64,000 nt of DNA from Geothrix sp. PMB-07 (GTDB lineage Bacteria > Acidobacteriota > Holophagae > Holophagales > Holophagaceae). Shown piece by piece: positions 8,586 to 17,532 of this stretch (position 1 is the first letter of the stretch; each line of letters opens with the position of its first letter). The stretch spans positions 558,001-622,000 of the forward strand of contig NZ_CP132333.1 in NCBI RefSeq assembly GCF_030758935.1, given 5' to 3'. Under the pieces are notes generated by a model. That model worked only from the letters and a program-made list of their open reading frames with translations, was not told the DNA's origin and searched no databases. Made by a program: the position numbers and the translations under genes.

Positions 8586-8873
8586 ATGGCAAGCAATCCC
8601 CTGCTTCTCCTCATCCTCCTGCTTTCGGCGCTGGCCACCATCCTGGCCGGGATGGGGGTGTTCGGAAACAGTCGCCCTCCCGATCCGCGTTTGAATTCCC
8701 TGCTGAATGACCTGGATGACATCAAGGGCATCCTGTCCCAGCTGCAGAAATCCGTACTCCAAACCGAGCGCAAGCTGGAAAAGGAGATCCAGGTCTCCCG
8801 GACGGAAAACCGTGAAGTGGTCGAGAAATTGGCAGAGGTCCTCGACAAGCGGCTGAAGGAACTGGTCGGCTAG
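8586..8873 (+). CDS. Small membrane-anchored coiled-coil protein
   Basis: 95 residues: one N-terminal transmembrane helix (about 5-25) followed by a heptad-like helix (about 38-92) rich in Leu, Glu and Lys. Not recognised as a family. ATG 8586 is preceded by AAGG at a seven-base spacing. It is 58 bases downstream of the putative anti-sigma gene and in the same direction, so may belong to the same regulon. Confidence 0.6.
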   Translation: MASNPLLLLILLLSALATILAGMGVFGNSRPPDPRLNSLLNDLDDIKGILSQLQKSVLQTERKLEKEIQVSRTENREVVEKLAEVLDKRLKELVG

Positions 8874-9008
8874 GGCCGGACGAACCACCCGGGTCGGATT
8901 CTATTCGGGGTCGGCCAAAGTAGGAGCCCGGTTTGCGCGGGCGAGTGCGCGAGGCCTTCAGAGCATGTGCTAAGCGAAGCCCGGCTCTGCCGGGAAGAGC
9001 GCGGGGGG

Positions 9009-9040
9009 CCGGGGGTGTTCGCGCAGCGAGGAACCCCCGG
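9009..9040. terminator. Hairpin between convergent genes
   Basis: CCGGGGGTGTTC and GAACCCCCGG arms, with a GCG/CGA inner pairing, lie between two convergent genes. It ends seven bases before the stop codon of the minus-strand gene. No T run is present on the plus strand. Confidence 0.45.
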
Positions 9041-9046
9041 AGATCA

Positions 9047-10957
9047 TCATCCCGCCTGGCTGTGGTTCGCCGGCGTCCAGCCCCGCTCGTTCAGCAGCTT
9101 CACGCCCTGGATGCGGGTCAGCCGGAAGGCCATCTCCTCCTGGTGCAGGTGGCAGAAGGCCAGCAGGTGGTCCTCCTGGATGGTGCGGGGCGACACCCGC
9201 CGCAACTGGGTGCGGTGGGCGGCCGGGGGCAGGTAGGTGAGCTCCACCATGAGCGTGTGGCCTGCGGCGTATTCGAGGATGCGCTGCACCTCTTCGGCCA
9301 GCTGGTCCTCGCCGCCCAGGTGCAGCATGGGGATGCGGCGCTGCACTTCCTGGTAGAGGGCTGGATCTTCGTCGTGCAGCCGCTGGATGGCGGTGCGCAC
9401 CATCTGCTGGACGGGCTCCAGGTGATGGTTCATGCCCTTCTCATCCACGAAGGCCAGGGCGGCCAGGGCCCAGAGGTAGAGCTTCTCGTCGCTGTCCACA
9501 CTGAGGGCCAGGAACCGGCCGGGCTTGGGCATGAAGCCCGCCTGTTTGAGCAGCGCATGGGCATTGCCATCGCCACGCACCTCCAGGACCGTATCTGACA
9601 GCGAGCCCAGCTTGAGGGGCGCCAATTCAGGACGGAGCTTCAGTTCCTCGGCCAGGTGGGCCGTGCGGGCCCTGACGAGCCGTACCCCCTGCTGGACTTC
9701 CACCTCGCCCACACGGCGGGAAAGATCCTCCAGCAACTGAAGCAGGGGCTGGGGCAGGGTCTGCGTGGCGGCGCCCAGGCGCTGGGCCAGTTCTTCCAGA
9801 GGCACGCCCGCATCCAGCGCGCGCACCAGCGTGGCGTGGCTGACCCGGAAGGTGCCCATGGCATCCAGGGATTCCACATCCGCCAACTGGGCCAGTTGAA
9901 GAAGACGGTGGGGGCTCTGAAGCAGGGGGGTCAGCAGTTCCAGGGTGGGCTGCATGATCATGGGCTGATCCTGGTCCAGCGGGGCCCAATGGGCGGCGGT
10001 GCCCTTCAGGTCGCGGAGCAGGTATTCGTGGGCCAGCGCTTCACCGTGTTCCGTGAGCCGCAGGTGGGCATAGCCCTCGTCGCCCTGGATGATGCCCATG
10101 CGGCCCAGGAAAGGCAGGAACACCGTACGGGTGCGCTCCTCATCCAGGGGGTGGAGGGTGCGGAGGAAGGCCAGGAAGGGGAGCACGGCCAGGGTCTGGC
10201 TGCGCCGCTCCAACAGGTGTTGCATGAGGAAGTGGCGGTCTTCCGCCGGGGGCATGCCCCAGGCTTTGAGATCGTGTTCCAGCAGGCTGGCAAAGGCGCG
10301 CTCAGCCACCCAGCGGGGCGGATGGCTGGTAACGGCGGGCAGCAGTGTTTCCACTCGGCCATCGCGGTTCCAGAGCAGGCCCAGGCGGTGCAGCAGGGTG
10401 AACAGCAGCGTGGCGTCCTGCTCTTCCAGGAGCATGGCGTTGCGCTGCATGAGCTGGCCCAGTTCCTTCTTGGCCGGCAGGCCGCCCTTGAGCACGCGCA
10501 GGCCCGCCACGCAGCGCAGCAGCACGGACGTGAGGGCCAGAGAAAAGCGGAACGGTTCGGCGGATTTCAGCTTGATGTCTGCGGGGGCCGCGAAGTTCAG
10601 GGCTCCATCGTCGAAATCTTCCAGGGCATCGGCCACCCGCTCGGCCACGGCCCAGTCGGATCCGGCGGGCAGGATCAGGCCCAGGTCGCGCAGGCTTTCC
10701 AGCTGCTTCGCTTCGGGCATCGTGCCCTCGTGGGCGAGGTGCTTGAGCGCCACCAGGGCCTCGCTGTCCAGATCGGCCAAGGTATCCGACAGGCGCTTAT
10801 GATCCTCCAAATGGAAGACCATGGTCTTCAGCAGCCGCATGCGGCCATCGGCGCCGTCCTCGGAACGGATGGGAATGGGTAGCCGCCGTCGTTCGCAGAT
10901 GGTTCGAAGCTGCTCATCCGAGCAGTTCGATAGTAGCTGGAAGTGCGTGTGCGTCAT
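9047..10957 (-). CDS. Helicase-associated protein (XPB/Ssl2-like Helicase_C_3 domain)
   Basis: 636 residues, cytosolic. The N-terminal two thirds are helical with winged-helix-like blocks. Around residues 420-525 the segment PLLQLLEDLSRRVGEVEVQQG, the RARTAHLAEEL stretch and LAPLKLGSLSDTVLEV match what I know of the Helicase_C_3 domain, found next to XPB helicase genes in Actinobacteria (Rv0862c type). The C-terminus contains a WYL-like strand pattern (VELTYLPPAAHRTQLRRVSPRTI). A probable DNA-repair or helicase partner. ATG 10957 is used; a GTG at 10963 is possible and no strong ribosome site is seen for either. The XPB gene lies 3.2 kb away. Confidence 0.7.
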   Translation of the reverse strand: MTHTHFQLLSNCSDEQLRTICERRRLPIPIRSEDGADGRMRLLKTMVFHLEDHKRLSDTLADLDSEALVALKHLAHEGTMPEAKQLESLRDLGLILPAGSDWAVAERVADALEDFDDGALNFAAPADIKLKSAEPFRFSLALTSVLLRCVAGLRVLKGGLPAKKELGQLMQRNAMLLEEQDATLLFTLLHRLGLLWNRDGRVETLLPAVTSHPPRWVAERAFASLLEHDLKAWGMPPAEDRHFLMQHLLERRSQTLAVLPFLAFLRTLHPLDEERTRTVFLPFLGRMGIIQGDEGYAHLRLTEHGEALAHEYLLRDLKGTAAHWAPLDQDQPMIMQPTLELLTPLLQSPHRLLQLAQLADVESLDAMGTFRVSHATLVRALDAGVPLEELAQRLGAATQTLPQPLLQLLEDLSRRVGEVEVQQGVRLVRARTAHLAEELKLRPELAPLKLGSLSDTVLEVRGDGNAHALLKQAGFMPKPGRFLALSVDSDEKLYLWALAALAFVDEKGMNHHLEPVQQMVRTAIQRLHDEDPALYQEVQRRIPMLHLGGEDQLAEEVQRILEYAAGHTLMVELTYLPPAAHRTQLRRVSPRTIQEDHLLAFCHLHQEEMAFRLTRIQGVKLLNERGWTPANHSQAG

Positions 10958-11036
10958 GAGCACCCGAGTACAGAGGATCTTTCAGTATCCCACGGAAACC
11001 AGAAACGCTCACGCGCAAAAAGTGTACGTCAGGGGG

Positions 11037-11080
11037 CTCCGCCCATCCGGGCCGCCAGCGGGAGGCCTGGATGGGCGGAG
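11037..11080. terminator. Long-stem terminator-like hairpin
   Basis: A 17-bp stem with one mismatch (11037-11053 with 11064-11080; CTCCGCCCATCC arm) and a 10-base loop, followed on the plus strand by GGCGCCTTTTG and on the minus strand, further off, by CTTTTTG. Probably terminates the minus-strand metalloprotease transcript. Confidence 0.6.
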
Positions 11081-11106
11081 GGCGCCTTTTGTGGGAGAGG
11101 CGGAGG

Positions 11107-13914
11107 TTACTGGCCCGCTTCGAGGCGGTGGGTGGGGCCCGCCACGCCATCGCTGAGCACGACATCGAAGCGATGCCCGCTGGCGGGGATGGTGTGGCTT
11201 CCCCCGGTGAGGATGGCGATGACTTCGCCGGTGTCGGCATCGCGGACCATGGCCGTGGGGTGGATCGATGCATCCCAGCGGATCTGCATGCGGTCGCTGG
11301 CGATCCGGCGGGCCTCGGGCGCGCTGGTGACGATGCGCGCCATGGCACTGGCGGGGGAGGTCGCGGACCGCAGGCTTCCCTTGACCAAACCGCCTTTGAG
11401 GATATCCAGCCCGGCAACGGCATCCAGCACTGCCGTTCCCAGGGGGAGGGCCATGACGAAGTGGCGTTCGCCTTCGCGGGCTCCGCAACCCAGTTCCATC
11501 AGTTCCAGAGCGCCGCTGAAGACTGGCTTCCCTTTCTGGTCGAGGCAGTTCAGCGTGTAGTCGCCCGATTCCGGAACAGAAGATGGCAGGGCCCGGGTGC
11601 GGAAGGCAGGAAGGAACTCCACTTGCCCATCGCCGTGGACGATGCCCCGGACGATGAGGCATTCCTGCGGCTGGGCCAGCGCGCTGGGGAGAGCCGCATC
11701 CTCGGCAGTCACGGTCAGGAAGCCGCCAGTGGCGCCGCGGAAATCCAGGATCTTCTTGTAGACGTAGTCGCTCACCCAGTTGGGGGTGCAGTAACCCATG
11801 ATGTCCTTATCGGTCGAAGGAGAGTGGAGCGTGTTCAGCACGCTGTCGTAGCCCCAGACGCCGATGCCACCACCGGCATAGGGATAGTTAGGGTCGGTAT
11901 CCTTCGGAACATTGGTGCCGCTTGAGCAGGGGCTGTGGTTGCGGCCCATGTTGTGACCTGTCTCATGAGCGAAAACCTCGGGGAACATTCCCCCGTCTGC
12001 ATAACCCGAGGCCTTATCCCAGCCGATGGCGGTTCGGTACCTGTAGCTGTCTGCCGAGGTGTTGGGAACATAGCCCAGCCCAGCGGTGCCCGAGCTGTAG
12101 CTGACGTTCAGGGCCCCGAAGTAGTAGCGGTCCGAAGCGCCATCCGCCAGGTGCTTGGCGGCCAGATCGGCGAGGACGGTGCTCCGGTGCTTGTCGGCAT
12201 CCTGCGCATCGAGGGTCGAAACCGAGGGCGTGAAGGCGGTCCCCACTTGCACATCCAGGGTGGCCACCGGGTACATCTTGGCCAATCGGGCCACCCAGGC
12301 ATCCTTGTTAGTGGCGGTAATGTTGCCGGTGCCACTGGCCAGGACGACCGGGAAGATGGTGGTCTTAAAGGTGGGCACTGTGGTGCCCCCGAAGGTGAAG
12401 CTGGTCTGGTTGTTGGTCCGGTCCGCTTCGGCAATGGCATTTGCAGGGTCCACCACGGCCTGAATGCTGTAACCGGTGCCTGTGGGGGTGGTGAGGTCGG
12501 CGGCGGGAATGGCCAGGTTCCAACTGCTTGCCAGGGAAGCCTCGTTCACTTTCAGGGGAACGCTGGTTTGGGTTGAGGTCACGAGTTTGGGGTAGCCGGG
12601 CACGGCCACGCCATTATTGAACAAGGTCACCTGCACAGAAGGGGTCGCGGTGTTGGTCTGATTGGCTAGGACAAACAACCTGAGCAGCCCGGCCTTGCCC
12701 GCCACGATGGGTACCGCGTTATCCAGGGTTTGGGTGCTTTGAGTGAGTTGGAGCTTCTCGATGTGGAGGTCCAGAGTGGTGCTGGCGCTGTTCACCGTGA
12801 AGGTGCGGGGTGGCAGTGAACCACCAGGAATGGTGACCACCACATTTCCGCTGGTGGCCCCGGCGGGGACGGTGAAGGCGATTTGATCCTGGGTGGCGGT
12901 GATGGGGGTGATGGCCACGCCGTTCAGCGTGACACCGATGCCTGAGCCTCCCAGGTTGGCTCCGGTGAGGACGACTGGGGTTCCCACGGGCCCCTGGGTG
13001 GGGTACATGCCCGTCACCGTGGGGGTGCCCAATGTCACGGTGAAATTGGTGGCAGAGGAACCGGTGCCTTGGGCGTTGGTCAGGCTGATGGGTGCGGCTC
13101 CTGGCGTAGCAGCGGCGGGAAGGGTGGCGGTGAGGCTGGTGCCATCCTTCAGGGTGTAGGTCGCGCTGGCGCCACCGAGCGTCAGGTTTGTGAGCCCGAA
13201 AAAATTCATTCCGCTGATCTGCACCGTGGCCAGGCCAGCCAGGCCGGTGTTGGGGGTGAAGCTGGTGATGGTCGGCTTTAGGTCGGTGGAACTGGACACG
13301 CCGACAGTGACGGTCACATCATCCAAGAGAAAAGCGGTGAGGGTTGTGCCAGCCTGCACACCTTTAAAGGAGAGACGCACCACCTTCCCTTTGAAAGGGA
13401 GAAGATCCACCGAGAAGGGGACGTAGGCACTTGGGCTGTGGGCATCAGCATTGGATTTCGTGAGGAGTAACCCATTGCTCATGAGGTTGCCGGAAGTGTC
13501 CAAGGCTGAGACCGTAAACAGATCCACCGCGGCAGAGCCCGTCTGGTTGGTGACAATTTTGAGGTAGAAATCGACCTTCGCTGATTGCGCCGTGGAGGGA
13601 ATGAACACGTCCTGATAGATCTGGTCTGTGTTGGCGGTGGTGTAACCGTCCAGCCAGGCAAACTGACTCCCGCCATGAGCGGCGGAGTAGGTGATCGCAG
13701 GATCCGCAGATTGGATTACCGCTGTATCGCCTTGCCAGACGAGCGGCGAGTTGTCCTCAAAACCTCCATTCATCAGGACCTGTGCCGAGTAGGCCGCGGG
13801 AGGAGGTGTGGGGGGCGTGGTGGAGGAGGCGGAACTGCCACTCCCTCCGCCGCCACAGGCGGCCAAAGCGAAGAGGCTCAAGGCGGCGAGGCAACGCATG
13901 GCGGGAAAGGACAT
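11107..13914 (-). CDS. Secreted zinc metalloprotease lipoprotein with TIG and CARDB-like domains
   Basis: 935 residues. The signal peptide ends in a lipobox (LAAC) followed by Gly/Ser-rich spacer. Then come a beta-sandwich (about 45-205), two IPT/TIG-like domains (about 213-370), a CARDB-like domain (about 380-505), a catalytic domain (about 510-740) and a C-terminal beta region. The extended zinc motif HETGHNMGRNH (about 649-659) and a downstream Met-turn-like DIMGYC segment identify a metzincin; M66/StcE-like families share this pattern. It is anchored outside the cell and probably degrades extracellular protein or glycoprotein. Transcribed alone and divergently from the XPB gene. Confidence 0.82.
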   Translation of the reverse strand: MSFPAMRCLAALSLFALAACGGGGSGSSASSTTPPTPPPAAYSAQVLMNGGFEDNSPLVWQGDTAVIQSADPAITYSAAHGGSQFAWLDGYTTANTDQIYQDVFIPSTAQSAKVDFYLKIVTNQTGSAAVDLFTVSALDTSGNLMSNGLLLTKSNADAHSPSAYVPFSVDLLPFKGKVVRLSFKGVQAGTTLTAFLLDDVTVTVGVSSSTDLKPTITSFTPNTGLAGLATVQISGMNFFGLTNLTLGGASATYTLKDGTSLTATLPAAATPGAAPISLTNAQGTGSSATNFTVTLGTPTVTGMYPTQGPVGTPVVLTGANLGGSGIGVTLNGVAITPITATQDQIAFTVPAGATSGNVVVTIPGGSLPPRTFTVNSASTTLDLHIEKLQLTQSTQTLDNAVPIVAGKAGLLRLFVLANQTNTATPSVQVTLFNNGVAVPGYPKLVTSTQTSVPLKVNEASLASSWNLAIPAADLTTPTGTGYSIQAVVDPANAIAEADRTNNQTSFTFGGTTVPTFKTTIFPVVLASGTGNITATNKDAWVARLAKMYPVATLDVQVGTAFTPSVSTLDAQDADKHRSTVLADLAAKHLADGASDRYYFGALNVSYSSGTAGLGYVPNTSADSYRYRTAIGWDKASGYADGGMFPEVFAHETGHNMGRNHSPCSSGTNVPKDTDPNYPYAGGGIGVWGYDSVLNTLHSPSTDKDIMGYCTPNWVSDYVYKKILDFRGATGGFLTVTAEDAALPSALAQPQECLIVRGIVHGDGQVEFLPAFRTRALPSSVPESGDYTLNCLDQKGKPVFSGALELMELGCGAREGERHFVMALPLGTAVLDAVAGLDILKGGLVKGSLRSATSPASAMARIVTSAPEARRIASDRMQIRWDASIHPTAMVRDADTGEVIAILTGGSHTIPASGHRFDVVLSDGVAGPTHRLEAGQ

Positions 13915-14106
13915 GGCGGCTCCGAAGCGGGCTCCCGAATCCGGGGCGATGGTGGATGGATTCCGGAAACCCCTACCTTAACCTGGGGCATCCAGCGCGG
14001 GGCGGCATTCAAAGGGGCTTAACAACTCTTAACGGCAACCGGGAACCCCGCTTGAGGAGGAGACCCGGAAAGCAGCCGCGGAAGGGGACCCCTGGTGGTC
14101 CTTCCG

Positions 14107-14136
14107 TTGACCCGCCTAGGCAGATCGAACTACGCT
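14107..14136 (+). promoter_or_regulatory. Possible sigma-70 promoter for the XPB helicase
   Basis: TTGACC (14107-14112) and TACGCT (14131-14136) are separated by 18 bases, in the 245-base divergent region. The -35 matches well, the -10 only at T, A and final T. The predicted start lies about 20 bases before GTG 14160. Confidence 0.35.
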
Positions 14137-14159
14137 CAAAGGTTTGGGTCTGCCATCCC

Positions 14160-15905
14160 GTGATCGCCCTCCGCCCCGACAACCCCCTGATCGTCCAGAG
14201 CGATCGCACGCTGCTGCTTGAGGTGGCCCATCCTGCGTTCGAGCAGGTGCGCGATGAACTGGCGCGCTTCGCAGAGCTGGTGAAGAGCCCCGAGCACATC
14301 CACACCTACCGCATCACGCCCCTCAGCCTTTGGAACGCCTCGGCCTCCGGCGTGAGCTGCACGGACATGATCGAAACCCTGAACACCTGGTCGAAGTACC
14401 CGGTGCCGCAGAACCTGCTGCAGGAGATCGAGGATCACGGCACCCGCTACGGCAAGCTGCGCCTGGTGGCCAAGGGGGATCGCCTCGCGCTCGAAATGGA
14501 TGATCGCGGCCTCTTCTGGGAGCTGGAAAACCAGAAGTCGCTGCAGGGCCTGCTGGCGGAGCCCTACCCAGATGAGAAGGGCATCTTCCTCAACACGGGC
14601 ATGCGCGGCGAAGTGAAGCTGCAGCTCATTCGCCTGGGCCATCCCGTGCAGGACATGGCGGGCTACAAGCCCGGCGACCCGCTGCCCTTCGAGCTGGCCT
14701 CCACCACCAAGCAGAATGGCAAACCCTTTGGCCTGCGCCCCTACCAGCAGGCGGCGGTGGATGTCTTCCACGCCGGGGGCGGGCCCGATGGCGGCGCAGG
14801 GGTGCTGGTTCTGCCCTGTGGCGCAGGCAAAACCGTCATCGGCATCGGCTGCATGGGCAGCCTGCAAACGCACACGCTGGTGCTCACCACCAACGGCACG
14901 GCTGTGAAGCAGTGGAAGCAGGAGCTGCTCGACAAGACTTCCCTGACCGAGGATCAGATCGGCCTCTACACGGGCGACACCAAGGAGATCAAGCCGGTCA
15001 CCATCGCCACCTATCAGATCCTCACCTACCGCCGCAGCAAGACCGGCCCCTTCGAGCACTTCACGCTGTTTGAAGCGGCCAACTGGGGTCTGGTGATCTA
15101 CGACGAGGTGCACATGCTGCCGGCGCCGGTGTTCCGGGCCGTGGCCGAGCTGCAGGCCAAGCGGCGCCTGGGCCTCACCGCCACCCTGGTGCGCGAGGAT
15201 GGCAAGGAAGAGGATGTCTTCAGCCTCATCGGCCCCAAGCGGGTGGACGTGCCCTGGAAGATGCTGGAGAAGGACGGCTTCATCGCCACCGCCCACTGCC
15301 TGGAAATCCGTGTGCCCCTGCCCACGGACGAGCGCATGGAATACGCGGTGGCGGATCAGCGCCTGCGCTTCCGCATCGCCTCCGAAAACAGCATGAAGAT
15401 GGTGGTCATGGACGAGCTGCTGGCGGGCCATCCCAATGACAACATCCTCGTCATCGGCCAGTACCTGGAGCAGCTCCGCATCATCGGCGAACGCCTGAAC
15501 GCTCCGGTGCTCACGGGCCAGACGCCAGAGAAAGAGCGCGAGTCGCTCTTCAGGCAGTTCCGCGAGGGCCAGCTGCGGGTGCTCATCGTGAGCAAGGTGG
15601 CCAACTTCGCCATCGATCTGCCGGATGCCTCCGTGGCCATCCAGGTGAGCGGCACCTTTGGTTCAAGGCAGGAGGAGGCGCAGCGCCTGGGCCGCATCCT
15701 GCGTCCCAAGGGCGACCGCAACGTGAGCTACTTCTATTCGCTCATCAGCAGCGAAACCACGGAGCAGGAATTCGCCCGCAACCGCCAGCTCTTCCTCACC
15801 GAGCAGGGCTACCGCTACATGATCGAGAGCCGCCGCTTCGACGAGCACGGCCGCCTGAACGAACCTTCGGTCTGGAAGCAGCTTCTGGCCGATACCGCGG
15901 GCTAG
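14160..15905 (+). CDS. XPB/Ssl2-family DNA helicase
   Basis: 581 residues. An N-terminal damage-recognition-like domain (about 1-170) starts with PLIVQSDRTLLLEV, close to mycobacterial XPB. Helicase domain 1 has Walker A LPCGAGKT (about 218-225), the Walker B DEVH box (315-318), LTAT (339-342) and the RED motif (345-347) specific to XPB; domain 2 ends with the motif VI segment EEAQRLGRILRPKG. It is a 3'-5' ATP-dependent helicase implicated in nucleotide-excision repair or transcription. GTG 14160 is the only plausible start in frame; the ribosome site is weak. Its stop codon overlaps the purK stop on the other strand. Confidence 0.92.
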   Translation: MIALRPDNPLIVQSDRTLLLEVAHPAFEQVRDELARFAELVKSPEHIHTYRITPLSLWNASASGVSCTDMIETLNTWSKYPVPQNLLQEIEDHGTRYGKLRLVAKGDRLALEMDDRGLFWELENQKSLQGLLAEPYPDEKGIFLNTGMRGEVKLQLIRLGHPVQDMAGYKPGDPLPFELASTTKQNGKPFGLRPYQQAAVDVFHAGGGPDGGAGVLVLPCGAGKTVIGIGCMGSLQTHTLVLTTNGTAVKQWKQELLDKTSLTEDQIGLYTGDTKEIKPVTIATYQILTYRRSKTGPFEHFTLFEAANWGLVIYDEVHMLPAPVFRAVAELQAKRRLGLTATLVREDGKEEDVFSLIGPKRVDVPWKMLEKDGFIATAHCLEIRVPLPTDERMEYAVADQRLRFRIASENSMKMVVMDELLAGHPNDNILVIGQYLEQLRIIGERLNAPVLTGQTPEKERESLFRQFREGQLRVLIVSKVANFAIDLPDASVAIQVSGTFGSRQEEAQRLGRILRPKGDRNVSYFYSLISSETTEQEFARNRQLFLTEQGYRYMIESRRFDEHGRLNEPSVWKQLLADTAG

Positions 15906-17053
15906 GGGAGCGCGGGGTCCAGATGGGCCACCGCCGCTTCCGCGCGGGCCAGGGCCTGGGCTGCCGAGGCCCCGCACACGGTGAGGTGTCCGACCTTGCG
16001 CCGGGGCCTGGGCTCCTTGCCATAGAGGTGCAGGGACACGCCCGGCACAGCGAGCACCGCCTCCATGGGGGGAGGCGATGTCAGCCAGAGGTCGCCCAGC
16101 AGGTTTATCAACACGGAGGCGCCCTGGGCTTCGGTGGAGCCCAGCGGCAGGCCGCAGATGGCCCGCACGAATTGTTCGAACTGACTGGTGGGGCAGGCCG
16201 CTCCGGCCGCGTGGAAGGTGTTGTGGGGGCGAGGCGACAGCTCGTTCACCAGGAGCCGGTCCGATTCGGTCACGAACAGCTCGACGGCGAGCAGCCCTTC
16301 CAGGCCCAGCGCCACCGCCAAGCTGGTCGCGAGGTCGGTGGCCTCCTTCGCCAGCCTCCGGGGGACCGGGGCGGGAAAGAGGGAACAGCCCAGCACCCCG
16401 TCGTCATGCCAATTGGCGGCCGGGGGATGCGCCACCACCTGACCCAGCGGTGACCGGGCCACCAGCACACTCAGTTCCTGACGCAGCCGCAGCTCCTGCT
16501 CGGCCACCGAGGGCCCGTTCAGCTCCTTCATGGCCTGGGCGGCCCCGCCGGGCCCTTCCACCCGGACCTGGGATCGGCCGTCGTAGCCGCCCTGGGTGCG
16601 TTTCACCCGGCAGGGACCGAACGCGGAGAGAGCCTGCCGCAGTTCTTCCTCGTTCGCCACTTCCCGCCAGGGGCCGACGGGGTATTGGTGATCCTCCAGC
16701 CAGCGCTTCTGCCGCGCCCGGTCCTGGATGCAGGACAGCACCTCGGCCCCGGGCCGGAGCAGCCCGGTCTCCGCCACCGCCTGTAGAACCGCCGGGGCGA
16801 TGCGTTCGATCTCATAGGTCACCACAGCGGAGCGCCGGGCCAGTTCCCTTGCTGCCTCGGCGTCATCGAAGGCGGCTACGAGGACGGCGTCCGCCACGGG
16901 GGTGGCCGCGCAGTCCGCATGGGGATCGAGCACCACGACCCGGTACCCCATGCTGCGGGCCGCCAGGGCCGTCATGCGCCCCAGTTGCCCCCCGCCGAGC
17001 AGGCCGAGGGTGGCGCCCGGGAGGATGGGACCGGGCCTCGATTCCAGAGTCAT
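15902..17053 (-). CDS. purK: N5-carboxyaminoimidazole ribonucleotide synthase
   Basis: 383 residues with the three-part ATP-grasp fold: a dinucleotide-like N-terminal loop ([12 protein letters not shown]), central ATP-grasp domain with [13 protein letters not shown], and catalytic [12 protein letters not shown] metal-binding motif. It uses ATP and bicarbonate to convert AIR to N5-CAIR in purine synthesis. ATG 17053 overlaps the purE stop by four bases (ATGA), so the two are translationally coupled. The 3' end overlaps the convergent XPB gene by four bases through a shared CTAG. Confidence 0.96.
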   Translation of the reverse strand: MTLESRPGPILPGATLGLLGGGQLGRMTALAARSMGYRVVVLDPHADCAATPVADAVLVAAFDDAEAARELARRSAVVTYEIERIAPAVLQAVAETGLLRPGAEVLSCIQDRARQKRWLEDHQYPVGPWREVANEEELRQALSAFGPCRVKRTQGGYDGRSQVRVEGPGGAAQAMKELNGPSVAEQELRLRQELSVLVARSPLGQVVAHPPAANWHDDGVLGCSLFPAPVPRRLAKEATDLATSLAVALGLEGLLAVELFVTESDRLLVNELSPRPHNTFHAAGAACPTSQFEQFVRAICGLPLGSTEAQGASVLINLLGDLWLTSPPPMEAVLAVPGVSLHLYGKEPRPRRKVGHLTVCGASAAQALARAEAAVAHLDPALP

Positions 17054-17532
17054 GGAAGCACCTCCGCGAGGACGCCAGCCTCTGCCGAAGCCCGCAACTC
17101 CTGCAGGCGCCGCTGCAGGTCCGGGTTGTCCAGCGCCAGGATCTGGGCCGCGAGCAGCGCCGCGTTGCGGGCTCCGGCCTTGCCGATGGCGAGGGTTCCG
17201 ACGGGCACGCCCCCGGGCATTTGAACAATGGAGAGCAGCGCATCCAGGCCGTTCAGCCCCGTGGCCGACACGGGTACGCCGAGCACCGGGACCAGGGTGT
17301 GCGCGGCGACCATGCCAGGCAGGTGCGCGGCACCCCCGGCCCCGGCGATGATGACCTTGAGGCCACGCGCGGCCGCCGTGCTGGCGTACTCGGCCATCCA
17401 GCGGGGGGTCCGGTGGGCGGAGACCACCCGGGCCTCGAAGGGGATGTCCAGCTGCTGGAGGGCTTCGCAGGCGTGGGACATCACCTCGAAGTCGCTGCGG
17501 CTTCCCATGATGACGCCGACCTGGGGCTGCAT
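17050..17532 (-). CDS. purE: N5-CAIR mutase, PurE class I
   Basis: 160 residues with the PurE signatures: [14 protein letters not shown] phosphate-binding loop, VVSAHRTP, and the [16 protein letters not shown] loop with the catalytic histidine, then GVPV and VPVGTLAIG. It moves the carboxylate of N5-CAIR to C4 giving CAIR. Class I is expected because PurK is encoded next to it. Its ATG overlaps the stop of the upstream sbtA-like gene by one base (TGATG). Confidence 0.97.
   Translation of the reverse strand: MQPQVGVIMGSRSDFEVMSHACEALQQLDIPFEARVVSAHRTPRWMAEYASTAAARGLKVIIAGAGGAAHLPGMVAAHTLVPVLGVPVSATGLNGLDALLSIVQMPGGVPVGTLAIGKAGARNAALLAAQILALDNPDLQRRLQELRASAEAGVLAEVLP

Noticed and set aside
9656-10882. 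408-residue frame opposite the helicase-associated gene
   Set aside because: Gln/Gly/His-rich antisense artefact; the minus-strand protein has a recognisable domain.
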